In this document: in pieces, positions 38,801 through 50,800 of the stretch
Layout: the number at the start of each line of letters is the position of its first letter
Position numbering within the stretch: the first letter of the stretch is position 1
NCBI GenBank assembly: GCA_030549775.1
Contig: CM060171.1
Location: 6,843,265-6,907,264 of the forward strand
Direction: 5' to 3'
Length of the DNA: 64,000 nt
From: Tamarix chinensis
Lineage: Eukaryota; Streptophyta; Magnoliopsida; Caryophyllales; Tamaricaceae
Notes under the pieces: generated by a model
Database searches by the model: none
What the model was told of the DNA's origin: nothing
Seen by the model: only the letters and a program-made list of their open reading frames with translations
Translations under genes and position numbers: made by a program

Positions 38801-41800
38801 GAATTATTAATTATTATTAATTAATATATCTTATTAAAATTAAATATATAAACAAATAAAAATATTATAAGAATATATTTTATTAAAATAAAGAATGCCT
38901 AAAATTGTCAATATAATTATCAAATGCATTAACAACCACCATTATTACTTCATACACAAATAAGATATGACTATCAGACACCATATACTTCTTACACATT
39001 ATTATTTCGAATCAGATCTCATATGACAAAACAAACAGTCACCAAACCATATAGTTGTGCATAGCATAAAGAGATATTTTTAGCAATCCATGATGTAATC
39101 GCTAAAGGTAGATAATGGCAATGACAAGTTGGCGTAAAATAGGTAACTAAAAAAGAGTTAGCAATTGGCACCTGATAAGCACAGTGAAATCCATTCTTGT
39201 AACCCCCTTGCCTCGCACACTCCCGCTGTAACATTAAACGAGTTTTGACCATGTCTATAGGTGTAGTTATTAAAGTGCTCACCATGCCCGACATCGTACT
39301 TGAGCTTCATTAGGGACAACATAATGGTGTCAGTAAACATTTGCAAGATCCTAATTCCAAAAGGTGAGAAACAATCTTTGGAAATTTGAGGCGGTGAAGG
39401 GGAGAATAAGTGACTTGAGCATAACAAATACATAAAAGAGAGTGCACTAGAGAGAGAGCGGTTAAATCATGCATATGGAAGTGTCTTTTAGCGAAGTATT
39501 ATATAACCAAATTATTTTGAGCTCGATGCTTCATTGTTTTTTCAATCTTGTATTGGAAGGACCATGCCCGCTGCTGCACTAAACTTGATAATCAAGACAG
39601 GTAGGAGATTTACAATAGCACATGCTTGCATGAGCAAAAGGCTAGTTGTTGGGCTTGGGCTACCCCATTAGATACCAAAGGTTTTTCTTCCGTCCTCAGC
39701 TCTCTTCGGTCTTACCTTTTAGCTTCCTAATGTAACAATCAAACAAAGGAAATAGAAAAGAAAAGCTGATTCTTCAAACATCAATCCACATGTTTGTGTA
39801 GTCAATTTGATAAGTTTAAACATTACTGCTTTGAGCAAAAAGAACAAAAGGCCAAGCTCACGACATACACAAGATGAAGATGAATTCCTTCAAGAGATGT
39901 CCACCTCATCAAAGCCTGTGATCAAACATAACAAAATTTCAGATATTCATATGATTCAAATTAAAAAGTCAATTAAGACAAAGTTTAGAAATTTTCTGAC
40001 AAGTACTCTAAGAGAAAAAATAGAATGGGTAGAACTTGACCAGTTTGGATTCATCATATGTTGCCAACTGGGATGCTGTCAAAGCAGCTGCTCTAGCAGT
40101 AGCAGGACCAACGCCTTTCCATAGAGCAGTTAATCCCTCTTCTGAAGCAATTTTCCACATTTCATTGATAGCTCCGCCAGAATTTGAAGTCATCTGTAAC
40201 CGCACCTGGTGAAAAGAAAAAGAAAAAGAAAAAGAAGTGAGCTTAACTGAAATTAACCAGTTGAAACTGGGCAAAGAAACTTATGATTGTGCAACCTTTA
40301 ATACTTCTATTGGATTAGTCAGTGCAGTTGCAAGGGACCCAGCAAATGCACCAGACGCAATTTTAAGGATGATATTGGTAGACCCAAATGCTGTTTGACA
40401 TACATACTTTGAAGGCTCATACAAACCCAAACGCAGGCCTCCATAAAGAACTGACCTCATCAATGCAGGCATCAACCCTAGATACAAAGATCTTGGCCCT
40501 TCATTCTTCAAAATCTGGGTAAATAGTTTTCCCTGCATAACACACAACAGATAGAACAAACTGTCATGAACAAATCATTCGGAAAAAGCAGATTGCAACT
40601 GTTATATGGCATACCATTCCAATTAATGGGCCTCTTTGACCAACCAATCGCATCTGCAGCCTAACCTTGAGAACGTCTGCAAGCCAGGACATTTTCTTAA
40701 GTAAATCCACCAACTTCATCTGGTCCAATTTGGACATTTATTGTTTGAAGTTGGATACTTTATGACTGTATATAAATAAACAATGAAAGGAAACTTTACC
40801 AAGTAACAGTGTTTTACAGACTTTTTTAATGAGTACACTTGCATCAAAATTTAATACATGATGTTGCTATTCTGAATACACACATAACTATAGAAATGTC
40901 TAAGCATGTGGTCAGGCAAATGTATATTAGTCAACATAAAGAAGCTTTATTGCTTTAAGAAAAGGGAGAGGTGTCAATCCTGTCATCTGGTTACAGGTTG
41001 TTCACTGACCATGTGGGAGTGTCGAAGTCTAGGGTTATTTGGCTAAGTCAAAAGAGAAAGGTGATGTTTAGAATGTGAGGAATCTCTGTAATAAAATGCG
41101 ACTGTATATGGGAGGAAAAATAGGCAGGTAATAAAACTACAATTGCGATCAGTAAATTGCTAAGTCTCTTGCGATATGTCACACTTATCACTGTATGATT
41201 TTTTATATTTTTCCACAACAAATATCGGCATATATCGCAAAGTATCAGCAAATATGAATAAAACATTAGTAAATATTGAAATATATTGGCCAATACATAC
41301 CATATCGGCCGATATGCATGTGATTTAATTTCCACATCACGTATTGGACATTTCGCGCATCGGCAAGCATAAAATCCAAATATCAATGTATAAGATGATC
41401 TGTTATGCCGTGAAAATAGGGAAAATATGTGGAACTCTATGGGAGGATCTAGGTCCCTAAAATCGTGGCATTATACTCTTGGTTAGAGAACTTTCCATCT
41501 AACCACATAGCTTTCTAGTCATTTCATTGAGTTTTCTTCATTTATAGTTTATTTACAGTTGTTACTCCTACACCGTTGTACAATACTCACCAATTTGCAG
41601 GACTAAAACTCTAATACTGAAAACATGCCAAATCAACAACATTCTTGATGGCTTGAATTTTTGACACTCAATGGTAATAATCCTTAGGCCTTCCAAGTGG
41701 AACGCTATTTCACTTAGGTGATGCATATGAGAAACAAATTGGGTCATGCTAGATTAAGTTTGGTTTCAGGACAATTGACAACCAAAATGAAAAGAGAAGA

Positions 41801-44800
41801 AGATGACAGGATTTGATCTATAAGCATCTCTCAAGATCAAACACTTACATTCACCATCCAAGGTTTCAACTCTAGGAATAAAGATTGTATGATTTTTTAA
41901 GAACTAAAACAAACTCCTTCACTTGGACTTTGTATATGTTTGTGCATTTCAAACACAAAGAGGCATCAAATTCTGATTTTTTTTCATTCAGGTGTGACCC
42001 TAACATTTATATGAGAGTGTTAGGTCTCATGTAATAACAAAACAACCCGTCAAAAAGTAAAAGGAATTGATTTGGTTGATTAATCAAACTAAAAGTTGTC
42101 AAAAAGGCTAATTTTAACTATTTTAATTATAACCAAAAATAAAATCAGGTCTGATAAGTTTTTCTGACTCAATTTTTATAAGACCTGATTTTGACCCATG
42201 CTGCTTTCCCCGTACTCTTTATCTAATAACGAGGTGTTTTACAAGTAAACAAACCCATCAAAAAATAAAAGGAACTGATTTGGTTAGCCAATCAAACTAG
42301 TAGTTGTCAAAAAGACTATCTTTAACTAGTTTAATTCTAACCAAAAATGAAATTAGGTCTGGTGAGTTTTTCTGACCTGATTTCAACCCATGTTGCTCTC
42401 CCCATACTCTATATCTGATTAGGGGGTGTATTACAAGCAAACAAGCTAAGCTAAGGCTAAAAAACATCATTAAGAAGCAGAAAGTAAACATGATTAAAAA
42501 GAAAAAGCAGCTTTCTGCTGTAGACCTAAAGTTGCATTATGCTCTAATTAGAACCTTCTTTTCTTCCAAAAAAGGTCTGCTCCCTCTGGTACTTGCACTG
42601 CTGCCACCACCTTGGATTTTTGGGCCACCAAACACACCAGGCCTACTCAAAAGAGTGCAGTTGTGGCTTCTGTAGTGGGGCCTGAATCTCAATTGTCCTT
42701 GGCTGGATTCGAGTTGCATGGCTTTCATGGCTTGTGTTTTAGCTACTTTAATTAGTTTTAATTAGTTCAAATGAAGAGGTTTTTCTGTCCTCCAAACTTA
42801 GAAAATTTAATAAATATATTTCTAGACATTCCTGCATCATCCTTTCCGGGTTGATGAGGATATATCTTCATTCCCCAAGTTGTGCATCTTTATTGTGCTG
42901 TTGAAGGAAAAGATTCAGCACAAGCTGCCTTCATGTGCTTCTTGAACAAAAAGGTTTGAAAAAATTGGCAATCAAACACAAGAAAACTCACAAGCATAGA
43001 TCCTTATCAAAACACAAAACTGCTTGTCATAAATGCCAAAATTAAGCCTAGTCATGCTTAATTTTTCAACAAAGGTCGAATGGCCAAATTTCAAACTCGT
43101 ACAATGTTTAATGGGGAGGGTAAAAAAGAAGGTTTTTGTGAGTTGTAGGAATTGCAGGTAGGTTTAAAATGATGGTTTTGTCATTCCCTTTAAGGGTTTA
43201 AGTGTTGGTTCTCCCGTCATACAAGACACTTTTATCATATTTCCATGGTCTTCATAATAATAAATGACAATTATCCATGGGAACAACATCTTATAAAACA
43301 CTATCATGATAAGATTGACCTATATAAAAAGAAACAAGGGCTCTTTTTGTTACCTCAACCGTGGTACCAGGTTGAGGCATGAAGTTTGTAAGGTTTAGGA
43401 TGGTTTATAGTGGGACGGCGAAGCTTTTCAATAAGTGTTTTTTAGGCTACATTGATGCAACTTCCCCCATCAATGATCAAATAACAAACCTTTCCTTGAA
43501 TGGTGATTTGGAATGGAATAAAATTTCTCTTTGAGTATCACCATGTATGACTTCCTTTGTATGGAGGCACTTCAAACCATTAAAGCCTCTCCTTGATTTG
43601 GACCGATTTCAATGGTCTCTTATTCATTCAGCCTAGGTTGCTCCTGTTTGTTTTCTCCTTCATACTCAGAAGGTCCAAGAGAGTGATTACCCTTTTGTTA
43701 GAGCACTCAAATTGGAAATGGCCAATCCCTCGGCATCTAATACATTTGACTCCTCTTTGACGGTGATGGGGCTTCCATTGACGTGCTTGCGTCTCCTTTG
43801 GTGTTATTGAATCTCAAAGTCTTCTTTTTTCTTCTTATGCTTCTCCACCTAGATGGCCAAGTAATAAAGCTCATCCAAAGTGTAGTATGAGTCTAGCTCC
43901 ACCTTCCTAGCAATATCATATCTTAGGCTACCAATAAGCCTAGACATGGAATGCTCCTCTATTTCTTCAAGACAAAACTCCATTACGAGTTTTTTAAACT
44001 CTTTAATGTACTCTTCTACACTTAAAAATCCTTGCCTCAAAAATGACATTTTATTGTAAAGATCTTGATTGTAGGATAATGGTAAGAACCTTCCCTTTAT
44101 CAGTTTCCTCATTTTAGACCACATTCGAACCTTAGCCTTTCCTTTCTTTCTCCTTTAGTGTATAAGACCAAAGAGAAGCATGTCCCTTAAGCTTTAAAAC
44201 AGCCACCCTAAACGCCTTACCATCCAAAGACCCTTTTGCTTCAACATCTTATCACAACTCCCATTCGGAAACTCTTCAGGGTTGTGGTTGCTAGCAAATT
44301 CTGGAATTTCAACCCTTATATCACAAAAAGGACCCTTCCTTTCATGCCTCCTCCTTGGTTCATGAGAAGAATCGCCATCTTCTATGTATATGGCACCTTC
44401 ATCACTAACGTGTATCAAATATCTCCTTCTTAGATTTGGAGGTGGTACATTTGGTTCCCTTACTTCCAAGATGTTAAGAATGCAAATGACATCACTTTGC
44501 AAGCTTCTATGGCTTGATCTCTTTTTCTATTTTATCCTTGCATTACATCAATGATTTGGTCCCTTCTCACGTTAACATTTTGAGTGTCTTCAAGATTTAA
44601 GCCTCTAGGAATGTTTGGATCATCAATGGAGATTTAAGATCTAAAGAAAAACAATGAAATAGTAAAGAAGAGGTGGTGTTTGAAGAATGGGGGTAAATGG
44701 AGGTGGGTAATGATTAGGGACTGATATATGTGTTTGGGAGGGTAGGATGGATGACAAGTGGTGAAGAAAAATGATGGAAAATGATGATGGTATAGAGCGG

Positions 44801-47800
44801 TGGATAGGGTGACGAATTTGAAAAAGAAAAGGAGGATAAAGACCAATTTAATCAAATTAGGTCATGCTAGATTAAATGTGGCTTTAGGGTAATTACGATT
44901 TACCAACCAAAATGAAAAGAGAAGAAGATTATAGGATTTGATCTATGAGTACCTCTCAAGATCAAACACTTACATTCACACCCAAGGTTTCAACTTTTGG
45001 AATACGAATTGTAAGATTTTGAAGAACAGAGACAAAATCCTTTGCTTGGACTTTGAATATGTGTGTGTATTTGAACACAAAGAGGCAGAAAATTTTGAGG
45101 TTTTCTTTTTTTTTTTTCCCGTTCAACTGTGAGCCTAACATTTATAAGAGAGTGTTATATCTCATTTTGTTACAAAACAACCCATCAAAAAAAAAGAAGA
45201 ATTGATTTGGTTAACTTATCAAACTAGTAGTTGTCAAAGAGATCAACTTCAACTGGTTTAATTCTAGCCAAAAATAAAATCAGGTCTAGTGAGTTTTTCT
45301 CACCTGATTTCCCCACTCTCTATCAAGGGGTGTTTTACAAGTAAACAAGCTAAGCTAAGGCTAAAAAACGTGATTAAAGAGCAGAAAGTAAACATGATTT
45401 AAAAGCAAAAGGCGAAAGTAGTTTTCTGCTGTAAACCTAAAGTAGAATTATGGTCTGATTAGAGCCTTCTTATCTTCCAAAAAAAGGTTCTAGCACTTGT
45501 ACTGCTGCAGCAGCCTTGGATTTTTGGGCCACCAAACACACCAGACCTGCCCAGAAGAGTGCAGTCGTGGCTTCTGTTGTGGGGCCTGAATCTTGATTGT
45601 CCTTAGCTGGACAGTAAGCCAATTACGCCATATGATGAGCCACCTATAGTGTACAAAAAGGAGGTGGGTGGATTGAAGTTGCATGGCTTTCATGGCTTTT
45701 GTTTTAGTTTACTTAATTAGTCCAAATGAAGAGGTTTTTCTATCCTTCAAACTTAGAAAAATTAATAAATAAATTCCTAGATGTTCCAGCATAAATTATA
45801 AATCTAGGTCAAAGGGCCGGATATAAGGGTCAAAGGCCAGATATTTCTAGATGCTCCTTGCCAAATAACACAAGTTGTTAAGGCCAGATCTATAGGTCAA
45901 AGGGCAACAAAAAAATACCCTAATACAACAATTTTAAACCATAATACGATTGGTTAAAATCTACCAAATAATTTATAAATCTAAATAATATTAAATCGTA
46001 ATCAAACTGCAATCCAATACTACCTCTACCCCACATTGTTTGGAAGGGCTTGGAAATCATCAAGATTAAGATAGTCAAAAAAACATTAATTACAATGCTA
46101 CATCATTAGTTTTATAGATATATTCCTTATTTGCCCCCATTTTTAATCAATTTCTTCATTGGAATTTTGTAAAAATCCTTAGGAAACAAGGGCATATAAA
46201 GAAAGCAAAAAAATTCAATGCTTTAGAAATAGAAATCTTACAAACATTATGGGACAGCTTAAAAAGGAATAACCTGCAAACAATCTAAGACAGATGGAGC
46301 ATTAACTACATCTAACCCTAAAAGGAATAACTAGTGGCCATCTCAGTGGCCATGGAAGGGAAGACACTTGTCTGGTTCCAATACACGGTGGATAGCAAAG
46401 AGTTTGTATTATAAAGAAGCTTCAAGGAACCCTTCTGACTAGGTTTTGGCCATGCCATGAGGGCTCACCATGAGAAAGTTTATCGTCATTCATCAAAAAG
46501 TCATGATGCCTTTAAAAATAATAGCAAAACCAATTTCAATTACTGCAAAAAAAAATGCACAATTATTTGTAAGAAATTCACCAATACAATGCATATCCTT
46601 AATGAGTTTACATACTGATAATAAAATGTAATTCAACTTAGGCACATATGGATATGAATCTAATGTTATGTCTTTAGAAATAATCAAATAACCAATTGCA
46701 ACTACCCTAGAAAGAGAGCCATGTACACGAGGGTTGTCATTGCATGCTACAAATAGAGAAAAAAGACTTCGGTTTCCAGTCATATGATCTGATCCATAAT
46801 TTAGAACTAAATAGGGTTGAATTTAGAGCATTAGTGAAGGTACCTTTTTGCACAACATTACCTATACCTGATGGACCTATACTCTATAGGTGTATGGTTA
46901 TGGGTTTGGTTGAGTAATTTATGCAAAACTTGTTTATAAGTGAATGGTGCACCAATAGCATGCCTATAAGCCCCAATGCTGGAGGATGCATCTAAGGCTT
47001 TTTTGCCATTCTAGAAGATAAGGGAATCTACTGGAAAGAGAGCTAAAAATAAACAACAAAGTGTTGCGGACATGATGCAGGAGCATCCATTATCCAGGAT
47101 ATTAATTTAGTTGTTAATTTCTCTAAGTTAGGGGGACATAAAAACCTCCTCACTTGGACTAATTAGTTTAACTAAGCCCCAAGCCATCAAGGCCATGCAA
47201 AACTCTAATCCATCCACCACCTTTTTGCACCTTAGTGGCTCATTTTTTTGGCTTAAATGGCTCACTACCCAGCCAAGGATAAGCTACAGTTCAGGTCCCA
47301 CAATAATAGCCACAACTGCACTTTTCTGGGCAGATGTGGGCACTAGCAGCAGCAACAGCTACAAGCATCAGAGGGGGCAAGCCTTTTTTGGAAGAAAATA
47401 AACCTATGCTCGGGCTATGATGGAACTTTAGGCTTGCAGCAGAAAGTTACTTCTGCTTTATGCTTTTAATAATGTTTTTTTTTAAAGTCTTTAGCATAAA
47501 AGCTACTTTTACTTTTCTTTTAATGATGTTTTTAGCTTAGCTTAGCTTATCAACTCGTAAGGAGTCTCCCAAGTCAGATGTAAGACATTGAGAAGGTCCC
47601 AAACAATTCCGATTTCTCTATTTCAACTAATACAAAATCAACTTTAGTTTTAGTTAGGATTAAACTAGTTAAAATTAGTCTCTTTGACAACTAACTAGTT
47701 TGATTAGTTAACCAAACCAGTCCTTTTTTTGTTGAGTTGTATTACAACTAAATGAGACTCAACACTCTCCTATAAGTGTTGGACTCACACTTGAATGAAA

Positions 47801-50800
47801 GGGAAACTGGGAATTTGGCTATCTTATTTCTCTCAGCAGAAATCAATCACCTTCAACTCTAGTGCATGAGTTTAAAGTTTGAATCCTAAAATCTCACAAG
47901 ATTTACCCTAAGAGTTGAAACCTTAGGTGGTTCTTGTAAGCATATGATCCAAGGAGGTACCAAGGATCATATTCAACCCATTTTCTTCATCCTCTTCTCT
48001 ATTTTCTTATTTGGTTATCCTCCATTGATAACTAGTAACCACCCTCCTAACTTGACCCAATTTGTATTGGCATATGCATCAGGACAGCTGTCAGCAAGCA
48101 TCACTGGCAAGAAAAAAGGAATAAAAGAAGAAGAAGAAGAAGCAATAAGGAGCTAGGATTTGGGCTTCAAAATCTGATCCGACAGCATGAAAGAGAATAT
48201 GGAGGAAAATGTGCTTATTAATCACAAGATCAAAAGCCCTACATATACTCACATGCAAATTCACATTCACAGCCCTGTATTCAATGCATTCTCAAATTCA
48301 TTTGCCAAGAATAACTGAAATATCTATGGAACTATTCATCCCCTGTACATCCCAAAAGTTATTCATGCACCTAATAAATACATATAAGCATAAGAATGAT
48401 ATTAAAGGAATGATAAAGACAACTGGCATCATACAATTAACTACTAATAGGACACCTCTGTGAAGCATAATTCAACTTACCATCCCCAAATGAATGACCA
48501 ATGTGGTGAATCAAAGTATTGGAAAGTATCATCAATGTTTCATTACTCAAGAGCCTAAGCAATGGGTATCATGGCTACCATGGGCATGGATTGAATATTA
48601 GTGCAACCCCACATACTGTTTTGCTACTCATAAGACTCTCTTTACTGTCCTTTAAAAGTATATCATGGGCTGAACAATAGTGCAACCTCACGTACAATTT
48701 TGCTACTCATAAGGATCTCCTTACTGTCCTTTAGCAGTATATCATGGGTTGAACAATAGTGCAATCCCACGTAACATCTTTTTCCGCAATTGATAGTGAG
48801 GTAGAAGATAGAGTCCAGCTTATCGAAGAATTAAGCAACACCTAGTGTGTTGTCAAAATATTGCGAGGGATTCCGATAGTAAGATGCACAAGTTGGTTTT
48901 AGTAGTTGGACATTGGATATATGCTAAACTAAAATGTTATTGCCATAAGTCTGTTGACTAAGCACTTGATGAGAAATTATTTCATTAGTACTTTGGGCTA
49001 TACCAAACTACCACTCAAGTAGGAGTATCTGCTTATTGTTTGAAGATGCATGATTCAGTCCCAATACGTCTAGTGTTTAATGTGTCCAAGCTGAAATTGG
49101 TTGTAGGTGATAACCAAAATGTGCAATGATCTCCCTGGGACACACAAAGGACCACAAATGGAAGGTTGACTTGAACCAGAAGTTGTGAGGCATTGCACTA
49201 CCTCAGAAGGAGTGCAAGAGGTCTTGATCGAGGGGCACCCTGAGTTTGAGACATTGTAGGAATTATACGTATGAGAGGTGACATAAGGAAAGAAAAGGGT
49301 GCAGTATTTGTTTGGTTAACAGGTTAATCAAGTGGGGGCATGAGATTCTGTTAGGGTAGTTTTATTGTGTCAGAGGTAATGGTTGAAAGGTGAGGAATCT
49401 GAGTGTACTCCTATCTTCAAAATCCTGGAATTCCGCTCTTGTTCAGAGAATTTCCATTTTATCCGGTGTTCATATGGTTCATGATTTTTCTTCATTCACA
49501 TTTTAATTGCAGATGTTACTCCTACTCAGTTGTTCGATACCCATCAATGTCCTATAATTTAGTAAAAGAAATAGGCAACCTTTGATTAGCAACACAGATA
49601 CTTAAACCCATACAAAATCCTCAAAAATACTTTATGAATTGATGCCTCTTCTAAAAACCTCTCTCTAAAGAACCTCCTCTTTGGATAGTGTGACAAATAC
49701 TCATGATCCATATAGAGAGGCTAAACTATTTCATTAAAAAAGTGAATGTTAGGAGTCAAGCTTCTTAGCCCTTTGGACTTACGTTTTGGCTGCCATTATT
49801 TTTTGTTTAAGCCTCAAGTTGAGTCTTATATAGCTAAATAATAATACCTAGTAATATCTAGTTAATATTAGTAAGTTAATGTCATTATTTTGTCAGGAGA
49901 TTATATTTGGAGGGATTTAGTAGATTCTAAAACGATATCAGCTCAGAATTTTATTTCGCTAAAGGGCGTAGTTCGTGAGGGAGTAACACATATGAATAAG
50001 ATCTTAGGACCTCATTAATAAATCAAGTTGGGAATTAATCAAAGAGGTTAATCCACTGACTCCCTCTCTTCTCTAATGCTGTCACCAGCCCCTCCCCTGC
50101 TTCCCTGATCTGCTGCCAACATTCACCACCTCCAACACCCCAACTGACCTCCTTCACCACCACAGTATGCCCTCTAATCCAATCTTTTCTATCTCATAAT
50201 GGGATATATACAAATGCAGAATTCGGAAAAATTCATCTAAAAAGAATAAGAGGATCAAGATTGTAAGTTCTAAGAATGGTCATGAGGCTGAAACTGCTGC
50301 AGCTAGATCCCTAACTGCAGTTCACTTCTTCATCACTTTATATCGTTTCCCTCATATCATATTAGGCCTTCTGAAACACTGCCTTATCATATGCACTTAC
50401 CGGAGGCGATAATCATGTAAAGCCTACAAACAAACTTATAACTACTGCTCATCAGAAAGTAAAGAAGCATGTAATAGAGATCCCACATCAGCTAATTACC
50501 AGTGTGTTGTGGTATTTGATTATATGACCTCTCCATGCGCCTCTCCCATGGGAGATGGGCCTAAGCACCCTATCAGCATCAAGAGAAATTTGTAAGCTAC
50601 AGAGAAGGGTCCTGGAGATTAATAGCTTGGTCTGCTGCAGTGAAGCAGAAAATGAAAAGCTGGCTGCTCGAGAATACAACAGAGAAAAACTTGACACATT
50701 GTAGGTACAGCATGTTTGAACTGAATACTTGAAGTGATATCAGCAAGATGTTTAGCCAACAAGAAGATCCCAGAGTGATTTCGCTGCTTACCAGAACTGG

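Noticed and set aside
39158..39433. 91-codon minus-strand frame over exon 6
   Set aside because: It is in the wrong frame; only the other frame gives the carrier signature TPIDMVK.
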